A stretch of DNA of 64,000 nucleotides from an uncultured Caryophanales bacterium (GCA_945873815.1 CAMCEE010000007.1:1-64000); one strand, 5' to 3'. Positions 50,626 through 60,470 are shown, counted from the first letter of the stretch. Notes: generated by a model not told the origin, from the sequence alone. Numbers and translations are program-made.

Positions 50626-51799
50626 TTTTGATGAAATAGCATCTAGAAGAGATACATATTCCTTAAAATGGGATGTTAAAGAAAATGAACTTCCAATGTG
50701 GGTAGCTGATATGGATTTTATTTGTCCTCATTTTATTAAAGAAGCGATTGAAAAAAGAATGAATATACGCGCATATGGATATTCTAATATTCCAGATTCA
50801 TTTTTTGATTCAATCATTTCATGGTGGAAAAGCAATCATGATATCGAATTTAAAAAAGAAGATATGATATATTCTTCAGGGATAGTTGCAGCGATTTCTT
50901 CAATGGTTAGAAAACTTACTTGTGTTGGAGAGAATGTCCTTCTTCAATCACCAACATATAATATTTTCTATAATTCAATTTATAATAATGGACGAAATAT
51001 TATATCGAATGATCTAGTCTACGAAAATGGTAAATATCATATTGATTTTATGGATTTGGAAGAGAAATTGAGTAATCCTCAAACTACTTTAATGATATTA
51101 TGTAATCCGCATAATCCAATTGGGAAAATTTGGAGTAAAGAAGAATTAAGGAAAATAGGAGAACTATGTAATAAATATAACGTTACAGTGATTAGTGATG
51201 AAATTCATTGTGATATTGTAGATCCTGATAAGAATTATGTTCCTTTTGCTTCAGTTAACGAAGTGAATAAAGAAATATCGATTACTTGTATCGCGAGTTC
51301 GAAAACATTTAATCTTGCAGGTCTACAATCCGCTTGTTTAGTAGTTTCTAATAAGATTTTGCATCACAAGGTGTGGAGAGGTCTTAATACCGATGAAGTT
51401 GCAGAACCAAACTTCTTTTCAATGGAAGCTAATATTGCAGCATTTACAAAAGGATATGAGTACGTTAAAGAATTAAGGGAATATATTTATCAAAATAAAA
51501 TGCTTGTACGTGATTTTATTAAAAGAGAGCTACCATTATTACATCTAGTTCCTAGTGAAGCTACTTATCTATTGTGGATTGATGTTTCTAAATATCATAC
51601 CGATAGCGTAACATTAGTGAAATATATTAAAGAAAAAACAGGATTAATCTTATCTGATGGATTAGAATATGGTGAAAATGGTAGATATTTTGTAAGAATG
51701 AATGTTGGAACTAGTAAATCAGTAGTTCTTGATGGTTTAAATAGACTAAAAATAGCACTAGATGCGATAGGAGAAAAAGAGAATTATGAAGAAAATTGA
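50615..51799 (+). CDS. MalY/PatB family PLP-dependent aminotransferase/beta-lyase
   Basis: MKYNFDEIASRRDTYSLKWD...LPMWVADMDF; CNPHNPIGKIWSKEEL; SDEIHCDIV; ASSKTFNLAGLQ. Confidence 0.93.
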   Translation: MKYNFDEIASRRDTYSLKWDVKENELPMWVADMDFICPHFIKEAIEKRMNIRAYGYSNIPDSFFDSIISWWKSNHDIEFKKEDMIYSSGIVAAISSMVRKLTCVGENVLLQSPTYNIFYNSIYNNGRNIISNDLVYENGKYHIDFMDLEEKLSNPQTTLMILCNPHNPIGKIWSKEELRKIGELCNKYNVTVISDEIHCDIVDPDKNYVPFASVNEVNKEISITCIASSKTFNLAGLQSACLVVSNKILHHKVWRGLNTDEVAEPNFFSMEANIAAFTKGYEYVKELREYIYQNKMLVRDFIKRELPLLHLVPSEATYLLWIDVSKYHTDSVTLVKYIKEKTGLILSDGLEYGENGRYFVRMNVGTSKSVVLDGLNRLKIALDAIGEKENYEEN

Positions 51800-52808
51800 A
51801 TTTCTTAAAGAAGGTGGAACGATTAGCCTAATAGCTCCTAGTTTTGCCTGTGAAAGTGAACCATATAGAACTAGACTTCTTACTGCGATTGATAAGTTTA
51901 AACGCCTTGGTTATCAAATAGATGAAGGAGAAAATATCTATATTAATAAAGGGTATGTCGCTTCCAATACTCCTAAAAAAAGAGGAGAAGAATTCATGAA
52001 AGCTTATCTTTCATCTAGTGATGTAGTTATTTCCGTCGGAGGAGGAGAACTCATGATGGAGATGCTTCCTTATGTTAATTTTAAAAAGATTAATAAATCG
52101 AAACCAAAATTATTTATGGGCTTTTCAGATAATACTAATCTCACTTATCTTTTAACTACTATTTGTGAGATTCCTACAATCTATGGAGCGAATTTCCCTT
52201 CTTTTGCTTTTAAGAATCTCCGTTATGGTGAATTAGATTCTTATCGATTGCTTACTGGTCAAACTAATAGATTAGTTGGTTATCCTTTTTGGGAAGGAAA
52301 AAAAGTAAAATGCAATGATCCTTTAGGTGAAGTCGAACTTAAGACAAAAAAAATTATTCGTACATATCCAAAAAAAGATGAAGAAGAATTTGAAGGGATA
52401 ATGCTTGGAGGAAATCTTGATATTTTGTCACTTTTATGTGGTACAAAATACGATAAGACAAAAGAATTCATTGAAAAATATAAAGAAAAAGGATTTATTT
52501 GGTTTTTAGAGGCTTGCGATTTAAGCGTGCTAGGAATTAGAAGAGCTTTATTTGGGCTTCGTGAAGCAGGTTGGTTTAAATACGTAAAAGGATTCCTTAT
52601 TGGAAGACCACTTTCAATTGAAGAAAGATTTGATAAGGCTAATCATATTAATGCGGTGACTGGTGTATTAAAAACATTGAACGTTCCTCTAATTATGGAT
52701 GTTGATTTAGGACATTTTGAGCCTTCAATGCCTTTTGTTACTGGAGCATTTGCAAAAGTAAAATATGCAAATAACAATATTGAGATAACTTATGATTTCA
52801 ATGAGTGA
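51786..52808 (+). CDS. LD-carboxypeptidase (S66 family)
   Basis: GGTISLIAPSFACESEPYRTR; GGGELMMEMLPYVNFKKI; FMGFSDNTNLTYLL; FEGIMLGGNLDILSLLCGT. Confidence 0.9.
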   Translation: MKKIEFLKEGGTISLIAPSFACESEPYRTRLLTAIDKFKRLGYQIDEGENIYINKGYVASNTPKKRGEEFMKAYLSSSDVVISVGGGELMMEMLPYVNFKKINKSKPKLFMGFSDNTNLTYLLTTICEIPTIYGANFPSFAFKNLRYGELDSYRLLTGQTNRLVGYPFWEGKKVKCNDPLGEVELKTKKIIRTYPKKDEEEFEGIMLGGNLDILSLLCGTKYDKTKEFIEKYKEKGFIWFLEACDLSVLGIRRALFGLREAGWFKYVKGFLIGRPLSIEERFDKANHINAVTGVLKTLNVPLIMDVDLGHFEPSMPFVTGAFAKVKYANNNIEITYDFNE

Positions 52809-52965
52809 TGATTTTTGAAAAATTGCAAGTATGGTGTTAAAGAGATGGCGTGTGCTTTTTGTTATAACCATATCGATAAGGAATCATAATAAAAATTATT
52901 GAATTCAACGTGGTCGAAATAAATGAATAAATGTGGTAATATTTATTTATAGAAAGAAGGGTTAG

Positions 52966-53898
52966 ATGAAAGCATTATCAATAAATGAAGCAATAAAAAG
53001 AATACCTCAATACTTATATGATTCATTGATTAATCAATACGACCATAATACAGTCGATCGAATTATCAAAGGATATATGGCTTCAAGGTATACAACATTA
53101 AGAGTGAATTTACTAAAAACTGATGTTTTATCTGTGATGAATAGATTAAAAGATGAAAGAATTAAGTTCGATCGAGTTTCTTGGTCAAATGAAGCATTGA
53201 TTATAAAAAATGTAGATGAGAAACAACTTGCAAAATTAGATATTTATGAAAATGGTATGATCTATTTACAAAGTTTATCAAGCATGCTTCCACCTATCAT
53301 TTTAAACCCTAAAAAAGGAAAGAGCGTTCTAGATATGGCTAGCGCGCCAGGCGGTAAAACAACTGAATTAGCTTCGCTTACTAATAATGAGTCTCAGATA
53401 ACGTGTTTAGAACTTGATCCTATTCGTTTTGAAAAACTGAAGTATAATTTAAATAAACAAGGTGCAACTTCGGTTATTCCATTACTATATGATGGAAGAA
53501 AATACGAAAATGAAGAACAATTTGATTATATTCTTTTAGATGCTCCTTGTTCTGGATCTGGAACGATAGATGTCAATAATAAGGCATCTTATATATCTTT
53601 TAGTGAAAAATTAGTGACAAAAAGTGCTTCAATTCAAAAATCAATGTTAAGAAATGCACTGAAACTGATTAAGAAAGGTCAAACGATTCTTTATTCGACT
53701 TGTTCGATTCTTCAAAGGGAAAATGAAGACGTCATTAATGAAATATTAAGTGAAAATAAAGATGTAGAAGTAGTACAAATTTCGTTTAATGGAATGAATT
53801 TTCTTCCTCTTCTACCTTGTAAAATAAAAGGAGCTCTTACAATTTGCCCAAATGAATTATATGAAGGGTTCTTCGTTTGTAAACTTAGAAAGAAATAG
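52966..53898 (+). CDS. RsmB/NOP family rRNA cytosine-5 methyltransferase (short form)
   Basis: VLDMASAPGGKTTELASL; DYILLDAPCSGSGTID; ILYSTCSILQRENEDVI. Confidence 0.9.
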   Translation: MKALSINEAIKRIPQYLYDSLINQYDHNTVDRIIKGYMASRYTTLRVNLLKTDVLSVMNRLKDERIKFDRVSWSNEALIIKNVDEKQLAKLDIYENGMIYLQSLSSMLPPIILNPKKGKSVLDMASAPGGKTTELASLTNNESQITCLELDPIRFEKLKYNLNKQGATSVIPLLYDGRKYENEEQFDYILLDAPCSGSGTIDVNNKASYISFSEKLVTKSASIQKSMLRNALKLIKKGQTILYSTCSILQRENEDVINEILSENKDVEVVQISFNGMNFLPLLPCKIKGALTICPNELYEGFFVCKLRKK

Positions 53899-53906
53899 AG
53901 GTAATT

Positions 53907-55622
53907 ATGAAAAATAAAACAAAATTATTATTAAGCATGTTAATGGTTATCCCATTATGTTCTTGTGATCTATTCTTAAATAATAGTTCATCAAATAGTA
54001 GTACAAAAAGTGAAAGCACTAGTGAGAATTCTAGTTTAAATTCTTCATCTATAAGTAACTCATCATCTAGTAGTTCGTTAAATGAAGATTCTTCTAGTGT
54101 TTTAACTAGTTCATCTTCAAGTAGTGAAGCTTCTTCCAGTATTGAAATTGAGGAAACTGTTACTTTAAATATTTTAGAATTAAATGATATTCATGGCTAC
54201 GTATATGAAAGTGGTAATAATACTTCGAAAAATATGTCAAATATTGCATATTACGTCAATCAAATTAGAGAGAAGAAAGAATATGATAATGTAGTATTAA
54301 TCGCTAATGGGGATACATTTCAAGGGACTGCATTCTCCAATTTATCACATGGTAAATCTGTCGTAAATGTCATGAATAAAATGAATTTTGATATGATGGG
54401 AATCGGTAATCATGAATTTGATTGGGGCTTAGATGAAGTTTTAAAATTATGGGATGGAAATAAGGATAATGGGGAAGCTAACTTCCCACTTATTAACGGT
54501 AATGTTAGAGATTCTAATAATGGAAATAAGCTTGTGGGCGAAGATAATTTATTAGATAATATCCTTCCATATGCAATAGTGGATAAAGCAGGAATAAAAG
54601 TTGGATTAATCTCTTATATCGGTGATCAAACAAATTCGATTTGTCAAAATAAATTTGGTTCATATTATATCGATTGTTATGGTGATAAAGATGCTTCATT
54701 CCTAAGAAATGTTGAATCCCAAGCTAAGAAAGTAAAAGAAGAAGGGGCAGATATTATTGTTTTAAATATTCATGAAGGTAATAGCTCTGGAGTTGATGGA
54801 CTATATTATAATAACGCCTTTGCTTCTTTAAAGGATAATGATGGTAATTATCTTATTGATGCGGTAATAAACGGCCATACTCACACTAATCAATCAGGAA
54901 AGATATCTCGTTCAAATGGCGCGGATTTACCAATTGTTCAAGCTGGCTCATATTGTAATTATATTGGTCAAATCGATTTAGAATACAATAGAACAACAAA
55001 AAAGGTTACTTCAGTTGAATGTAAAACTGTTCGTAATTCTTCTTATTCATCTGATAGTATTGTTAAAAATACAATAGATACAGAATACGCTATAATTGAA
55101 CCTCTTATTTCGAAAAAACTTGCGAAATGTGTTTCTTCATATGTTGAACGTTCAACATTAGGTTATTGGGCTGCCGGTATTATGAAACAATATAGCGGAA
55201 GCGATGTTTCCTTTTTAAACACTGGTGGAATTCGTTCGACTGGAAACATTGAATATGGAACAAATATTACAATGAAAGAATTATATGAAGTTAATCCTTT
55301 TGATAATTCTTTAGTCTATAGTAAAGTTAGAGGAGATGAATTGAAATCATTCTATAATAGGAATGAAACTAATTATTATTTTAATCCTGATTTTGATGTT
55401 AATGAAATCGACGCTAATAAAACGTATAACCTATTAACTATTGATTATGTCTACTATTCAACTTATTTTAGAAATTGTTTTAAAAACATTGAAGAAATCA
55501 AAATCGATACACTATGTGCAAGAGATCTCATGGTAAAAGATTTGGAAGCTCATACTAGTGGTGAAATCGACTTAAATAGTACGGATTATCAAATAGAGAG
55601 AAATATTTTTCCTGTAATATAG
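53907..55622 (+). CDS. 5'-nucleotidase-family metallophosphatase lipoprotein with Ser-rich stalk
   Basis: Lipobox-like VIPLCSC; Ser stalk; ILELNDIHGYVYE; LIANGDTFQGT; MGIGNHEFDWGLD; NGHTHTNQ; VSFLNTGGIRSTG. Confidence 0.92.
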   Translation: MKNKTKLLLSMLMVIPLCSCDLFLNNSSSNSSTKSESTSENSSLNSSSISNSSSSSSLNEDSSSVLTSSSSSSEASSSIEIEETVTLNILELNDIHGYVYESGNNTSKNMSNIAYYVNQIREKKEYDNVVLIANGDTFQGTAFSNLSHGKSVVNVMNKMNFDMMGIGNHEFDWGLDEVLKLWDGNKDNGEANFPLINGNVRDSNNGNKLVGEDNLLDNILPYAIVDKAGIKVGLISYIGDQTNSICQNKFGSYYIDCYGDKDASFLRNVESQAKKVKEEGADIIVLNIHEGNSSGVDGLYYNNAFASLKDNDGNYLIDAVINGHTHTNQSGKISRSNGADLPIVQAGSYCNYIGQIDLEYNRTTKKVTSVECKTVRNSSYSSDSIVKNTIDTEYAIIEPLISKKLAKCVSSYVERSTLGYWAAGIMKQYSGSDVSFLNTGGIRSTGNIEYGTNITMKELYEVNPFDNSLVYSKVRGDELKSFYNRNETNYYFNPDFDVNEIDANKTYNLLTIDYVYYSTYFRNCFKNIEEIKIDTLCARDLMVKDLEAHTSGEIDLNSTDYQIERNIFPVI

Positions 55623-55669
55623 TAATTACTATATTATAGGTTTATACTAAAAAAGAAGAGAGATTTTTT

Positions 55670-56989
55670 ATGGGGGAAAAAAAGAAAAGTGAGAAGAAAC
55701 TATTAATTAGTAAAAAGAAGCTTGCACTTAATCTTGGAATCATTATTATAACAACTGGACTAACGGTTTTTACTTTATTCAAAAATAATGCTTTTGAAAA
55801 TATGTCAGCTTTAGGAAATCTAAAATGGTACACATTTTTAGTAATCCTTTTAGTTGTTGCAACATACATTTTTGGCGAAGCATTTGTGATATATCGTTCA
55901 TTTAGAAGAATTAACCCAAAGATGAATTATTTAGATTCTGTTGGATGCTATTTGTATGCAAATCTTGGTTCTTCTATTACCCCGGCAAAAACAGGACATC
56001 ACCCATTTAGGTTATATTATTTGGAAAGAAAAGGTAACACTTTTGCTCAGTCTCTTGCTAATGCTACTCAATGTCAAATCATCTATACGATAGTTCAAGT
56101 AGTTCTATATGGAATTATGTCTATCGTCTCTGCAATAACTCATTCATCAGTTACTATTTATGGAAACACAGTTCCTTTATATTTAGTTGGACTAATCGGA
56201 ATTGCTATGGCATTTTTTGCAAGCGGGGTATTCTTATTAATGTCTTTTTGCCCACCGATAAAGAAAGTATTAATAAGATTTTTAGCTTGGGTTAATGTAA
56301 AAACAAAAAAGATTCAAACTCGTGAGGAATATATAATTCGTCAAGAAGAAAAGATGTCGGTAATGAAGGAACAAATCACCTTGATGTTTACTCACTTTTG
56401 GGAAACAGTTCCATCGTTATTAGTTTATACGATATGTATAATTGCAAATAACTGTCTTCCATATGTAGTGTATTGCGTTATCGCATTACATCCATTTAGT
56501 TTTGTTGAAATGTGTTATTTCTTTGCGTTATATCAATGTATTAGTTATATTTCAAATATCGTTCCACTTCCTGGAAATACAGGCGCAGCAGAAGTATTAT
56601 TTAAAGTTTTGTTTACGGATATATGTAATGGATTTGTGGGACCTGTTTTACTCATGTGGAGATTATGCAGTTATTATTTAGTTTTGATTGTTGAGATATT
56701 CTTCTTTATTTCATCTAGCGTTGCGATTGAAACGAAGAAAGAACTCAAATTACATAAGATTCTTAATGAAACTCGGAAAGGTTACACCGAGGAAGTTCAT
56801 TCACACTTTGATACGATGGAGATGGAGCTATTAAGCATTAACTTTAAGAATACGCAATGCTATAATTGCTGCCACCTACAAAACAATCTATTCCAATGTG
56901 ATAAATATAAAGATAAACCAGATGATATTTTAAATAACACTAGAAGATGTCCATTCTATGAAGAAAAAGATAATGGAGAGGTATTCTAA
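55670..56989 (+). CDS. Lysylphosphatidylglycerol synthase TM-domain/UPF0104-like integral membrane protein with Cys-rich C-terminal tail
   Basis: Multi-TM, GSSITPAKTGHHPFRLYYL, VPLPGNTGAAEVLFKVLF; tail TQCYNCCHLQNNLFQCDKYKDKPDDILNNTRRCPFYEEK. Confidence 0.8.
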   Translation: MGEKKKSEKKLLISKKKLALNLGIIIITTGLTVFTLFKNNAFENMSALGNLKWYTFLVILLVVATYIFGEAFVIYRSFRRINPKMNYLDSVGCYLYANLGSSITPAKTGHHPFRLYYLERKGNTFAQSLANATQCQIIYTIVQVVLYGIMSIVSAITHSSVTIYGNTVPLYLVGLIGIAMAFFASGVFLLMSFCPPIKKVLIRFLAWVNVKTKKIQTREEYIIRQEEKMSVMKEQITLMFTHFWETVPSLLVYTICIIANNCLPYVVYCVIALHPFSFVEMCYFFALYQCISYISNIVPLPGNTGAAEVLFKVLFTDICNGFVGPVLLMWRLCSYYLVLIVEIFFFISSSVAIETKKELKLHKILNETRKGYTEEVHSHFDTMEMELLSINFKNTQCYNCCHLQNNLFQCDKYKDKPDDILNNTRRCPFYEEKDNGEVF

Positions 56990-57627
56990 TGAAGGTTAAC
57001 AATATGCTCCCTCATGATTGTCAATTAGAGAATGAGAGTTTCTCAATCATCGAAAATGATGATATGTTTTCATATATCTTATTCTCCGATACTCCAAAAG
57101 GGGAGATAGATGCAAGAAATAAACATTTCTTCAAATGTAAATTCTCTAAAATTGATTTTTCAAAGATTTTAATAGGAGGAGCAAGATTTGATAATTGTAT
57201 CTTTGACAATTGCACATTACAAAACGTAGATTTATCGAAATTTGGTTTATATTATTGCATTTTCGAAAAGTGCAAATTATTCGGAGTAAAAGTATCTAAT
57301 AGCAAATTAAAGGATGTAACATTTGATAATACAGAAGGTATGTATAATGATTTTTCTTATTCTAGTTTAGTTAATGTTCATTTCTTAGATTCTGTATTCA
57401 CATATACTAATTTTGAAGGAATAGAAACAAAAGATCTTATCTTTTCGCATTGTAATATAAAAGAAAGTGTATTTTATGAATCAAATATTAGAGATGTTGA
57501 TTTATCTTCAACGGAAATAAGTGATATTAAGATTGATGCGAAAAGCTTAAAGGGATTGATTGTTAGTAAAGAACAAGCGATTGCTTTATCGCGTTTTCTT
57601 GGAATATATATTAAGGAAGAATTATAA
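56989..57627 (+). CDS. Pentapeptide-repeat protein
   Basis: Repeating A(D/N)LXX-like pattern: KCKFSKIDFSKILIGGARFDNCIFDNCTLQNVDLSKFGLYYCIFEKCKLFGVKVSNSKLKDVTF; start overlaps the upstream stop (TAATG). Confidence 0.75.
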   Translation: MKVNNMLPHDCQLENESFSIIENDDMFSYILFSDTPKGEIDARNKHFFKCKFSKIDFSKILIGGARFDNCIFDNCTLQNVDLSKFGLYYCIFEKCKLFGVKVSNSKLKDVTFDNTEGMYNDFSYSSLVNVHFLDSVFTYTNFEGIETKDLIFSHCNIKESVFYESNIRDVDLSSTEISDIKIDAKSLKGLIVSKEQAIALSRFLGIYIKEEL

Positions 57628-57743
57628 TATCGGAAATAAAAGAGTGATAGAACTGAAATAAGAATGCAAATAATGATATTTTTTTATCGAAAACGTTTAT
57701 CTTTTTTATAAAATAAAATATAATATTTGAGCGAGGTTAAATT

Positions 57744-58325
57744 ATGGGTAAATTTTTAAAAAAATTAATTTTAGTTACTTCTCCACCAGCATGTGGAAAA
57801 ACTTATGTTTCTATGAAACTAGCAGAGAATTTGGATCATGTTGTATATTTAGATAAAGATACATTGATCACATTAAGTAAACAAATTTTCTTAGTTGCAA
57901 ATGAAGAATACAATCGTAGTTCCGAATTCTTTGAAAAATATATTAGAAACGAAGAATATGAATGTGTTCTTGATTTAGCTTTTGAAGCATTAAGATATGA
58001 GAATCTAGTTTTAATCAATGCTCCATTTACTAGAGAAGTAAGAGATCTTCCTTATATTCATGAATTGCAAAATAAATTGGCTGCGATTAATGCAGAACTA
58101 GTCGTTGTTTGGGTAAAAACTGATCCTGCAACCTGCAAACAAAGAATGATTGATCGTAATTCTGATCGTGATACATGGAAGATTGAACATTGGGATGAAT
58201 ATATTGCTAAATGCAATTTCACAATTCCAGAAGGTATTGATAACTTACTCATCTTCAACAACAATTCAAAAGAAGAATTTGATGAATCAATGAAGAGAAT
58301 CGTTAAAGATTTACAAAATCAATAA
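57744..58325 (+). CDS. P-loop kinase-like ATPase
   Basis: LVTSPPACGKTYVSMKLAENLDHVVYLDKDTL (Walker A, zeta-toxin/AK-like fold); VWVKTDPATCKQRMIDRNSDRD. Confidence 0.75.
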   Translation: MGKFLKKLILVTSPPACGKTYVSMKLAENLDHVVYLDKDTLITLSKQIFLVANEEYNRSSEFFEKYIRNEEYECVLDLAFEALRYENLVLINAPFTREVRDLPYIHELQNKLAAINAELVVVWVKTDPATCKQRMIDRNSDRDTWKIEHWDEYIAKCNFTIPEGIDNLLIFNNNSKEEFDESMKRIVKDLQNQ

Positions 58326-58330
58326 ATTGA

Positions 58331-58365
58331 AATAGCTAACCATTTACGGTTAGCTATTATTTTTT
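58331..58365. terminator. Bidirectional intrinsic terminator
   Basis: AATAGCTAACC-atttac-GGTTAGCTATTATTTTTT between convergent genes. Confidence 0.8.
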
Positions 58366-59555
58366 ATCACATCGAATATTTGTTTATAAAGAGGAATCTT
58401 TTTTCTTTGAAATACACTAAAGTTTCCTCTAAAAACCGAGATAATAGAGAAATTCTTTTCCATGAATGAGCCGATTTTCTTTTCTTGTGAGTTAAGAATT
58501 TTGTAGGCTTTGTTTTCATCTTTTATAACATTGAAACCAACGAAATATCTAAAAGATTCCCAAAAGAAATCGAATGTATGAGACATGTATTCTTTATATA
58601 TTTTTTCATCTTCAATTTCTTTTAATTCTTGTTGTCTATTAGTTTTATATATTGCATTAAATAGTGCAAGATAAATGTAATAATAATAGAAATCTTTTAA
58701 ATTGCTTTTTAGTATTTTCATCGCATCTTCATAGAGCATATTGAATTCATCCATCTTGTTATATTCAAATGCATCTAATAATAATCCTGAAAATGAATAA
58801 TTTCTTTCATCGACAGATAGAATGGTTCTAAGAGTTATATATTTATTTTGTAATCCAATTTCGTATTCTGAAAGAAGATTATGGAATATTGTATAATATT
58901 CTAATGCTTGTCCTAACGATGATGTTTTTTCAATCATTTCATTAAATGATGATAGTCTAATTAGATTACGATAATCATCAAGGGAAGGATTCTTTAAAAG
59001 GATTTCTTCTAATTTGGCGTCTAGCTTTAATGAGAATGAATTATTATAATGAGATATGAAGAAATAAAAGATGGAATTATCATTTGGATTTTTTCGAATG
59101 TAATATAGATAGTCATCGACAAGTTCATTAAATAACTCTAGATTATTAGTCATTAATACATCAGGAATAAATCCATATATACTATCATCGTAGTCATAAT
59201 AGAGTAAACTAGATAGAATATAATATAGACTTTCACTACAGAATGAAGATTGCTCTACTATCATCTTTTCTTCTTTATATAGATTAAGCCTTGTTTCTTC
59301 ATCAATGTATGTTAATGTCATAAATTTATAGCATCTAATTAGTCTATCTTTTAAACCTAATTTTTTACGATATTTAATATCTTTTGTAATGTATTCTTTC
59401 GTCCAAGATAAAAGTGTTGATTTATCGATTTTACAATAATCAATCCAATAATCATCAACGCCTAATTCTTCCATTTTACTAATGGAACATTGCGCTTTAA
59501 AATACATTTTTTTAGCATCTTCTCCATCTAATAGATAATACTTCTTTTCTTTCAT
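58350..59555 (-). CDS. Hypothetical alpha-helical protein (~401 aa)
   Basis: Long ORF with in-frame ATG at 59555 (MKEKKYYLLDGEDAKKMYFK...); no family recognised. Confidence 0.65.
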   Translation of the reverse strand: MKEKKYYLLDGEDAKKMYFKAQCSISKMEELGVDDYWIDYCKIDKSTLLSWTKEYITKDIKYRKKLGLKDRLIRCYKFMTLTYIDEETRLNLYKEEKMIVEQSSFCSESLYYILSSLLYYDYDDSIYGFIPDVLMTNNLELFNELVDDYLYYIRKNPNDNSIFYFFISHYNNSFSLKLDAKLEEILLKNPSLDDYRNLIRLSSFNEMIEKTSSLGQALEYYTIFHNLLSEYEIGLQNKYITLRTILSVDERNYSFSGLLLDAFEYNKMDEFNMLYEDAMKILKSNLKDFYYYYIYLALFNAIYKTNRQQELKEIEDEKIYKEYMSHTFDFFWESFRYFVGFNVIKDENKAYKILNSQEKKIGSFMEKNFSIISVFRGNFSVFQRKKIPLYKQIFDVIKNNS

Positions 59556-59592
59556 ATTTATTATTATTGCATAATACAATTATGTTTAAAAT

Positions 59593-59620
59593 AAAAAGAT
59601 TAGTAAACGCTAATCTTTCA
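59593..59620 (-). terminator. Intrinsic terminator
   Basis: Minus strand AAAGATTAG-CGTTTA-CTAATCTTTTTATTTT. Confidence 0.7.
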
Positions 59621-59827
59621 TTAAATATTTGTTTGTTCAACGTAGAATCTTGTGTAATCATCACAAACGTATTTTGTAATGTTTTCTTTTGTTTCAGAAT
59701 CTGATACTTGGATATTGTAAGAGCAAAGAATTGAATCTAAATATTTATTTGCCTTATCTAATGTTCTGAATTCTTTTGTTAAAACTTTATTTCTTCTATT
59801 GATAAAACCTGTAACTCTGTATTTCAT
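59621..59827 (-). CDS. Small hypothetical protein (68 aa)
   Basis: ORF with RBS (AAAAAGGAGATTAATATG) and its own downstream terminator. Confidence 0.65.
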   Translation of the reverse strand: MKYRVTGFINRRNKVLTKEFRTLDKANKYLDSILCSYNIQVSDSETKENITKYVCDDYTRFYVEQTNI

Positions 59828-59910
59828 ATTAATCTCCTTTTTTAGTGCTTTTCTTTCAAAGCCTTATACTTTATATAATTATTTTTAAAAAAAAACAACA
59901 AAAAAAATCA

Positions 59911-59945
59911 CGAAAACGTTTTCATAGAAATGTAAGCGATTTACA
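59911..59945. promoter_or_regulatory. LacI/CcpA-type operator candidates: GAAAACGTTTTC palindrome plus TGTAA-GCGAT-TTACA
   Basis: 59912-59923 is a perfect 12-bp palindrome with a central CG; 59931-59945 is a second 5-bp-arm inverted repeat. Confidence 0.45.
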
Positions 59946-59962
59946 TGATTTTCATAATGTGA

Positions 59963-60409
59963 TTATTGTTCGATTTCTTTAAGCAATAAATCGACTTCGT
60001 CTTCAGAAAAGACCTTTATTCCGTTCTTTTCTAATAACCTTGTAGTATATCCTTTTCCTTCTATCAAGGTTCTAGTAAATGTTCCATCATATATTAGATG
60101 AGTTCCACAAGAAGGAGAATGATCTTTTAATATTGCATATTTACAATGATTCGATATTGCAATTTCAAGTACTTTCTTTGCCCCTAATTCAAAGTATTTA
60201 GTTACGTCAAGTTCTATTTGATTAAATACCTTATTTCCTCTAATCTCACTTGGAATTCTTGGAATTGGCATCCCACCTAATACTTCAGAACAAAATGGGA
60301 CTAGATTATAGTGATTACCTAATCCAACGACTTTATCTTTTAAATTGTTTCTTCCATTCCATTTGCAGTTTATTCCTATTAAGCAACTAGAGACAAGAAT
60401 ATTAATCAT
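59963..60409 (-). CDS. DUF523 domain protein
   Basis: VSSCLIGINCKWNGRNN; VPFCSEVLGGMPIPRIPSEI; ILKDHSPSCGTHLIYDGTF. Confidence 0.92.
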   Translation of the reverse strand: MINILVSSCLIGINCKWNGRNNLKDKVVGLGNHYNLVPFCSEVLGGMPIPRIPSEIRGNKVFNQIELDVTKYFELGAKKVLEIAISNHCKYAILKDHSPSCGTHLIYDGTFTRTLIEGKGYTTRLLEKNGIKVFSEDEVDLLLKEIEQ

Positions 60410-60470
60410 ATGGTTTCTTCTCCTTTAATCTTCTTCCATATTATTATATAATATCAATGGAGATTTAGAA

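Noticed and set aside
57744-58325. P-loop protein as a zeta-toxin of a toxin-antitoxin pair
   Set aside because: Walker A and a kinase-like fold are present but no antitoxin-like partner is adjacent; the gene is monocistronic with its own terminator, so it is left as a generic kinase-like ATPase.
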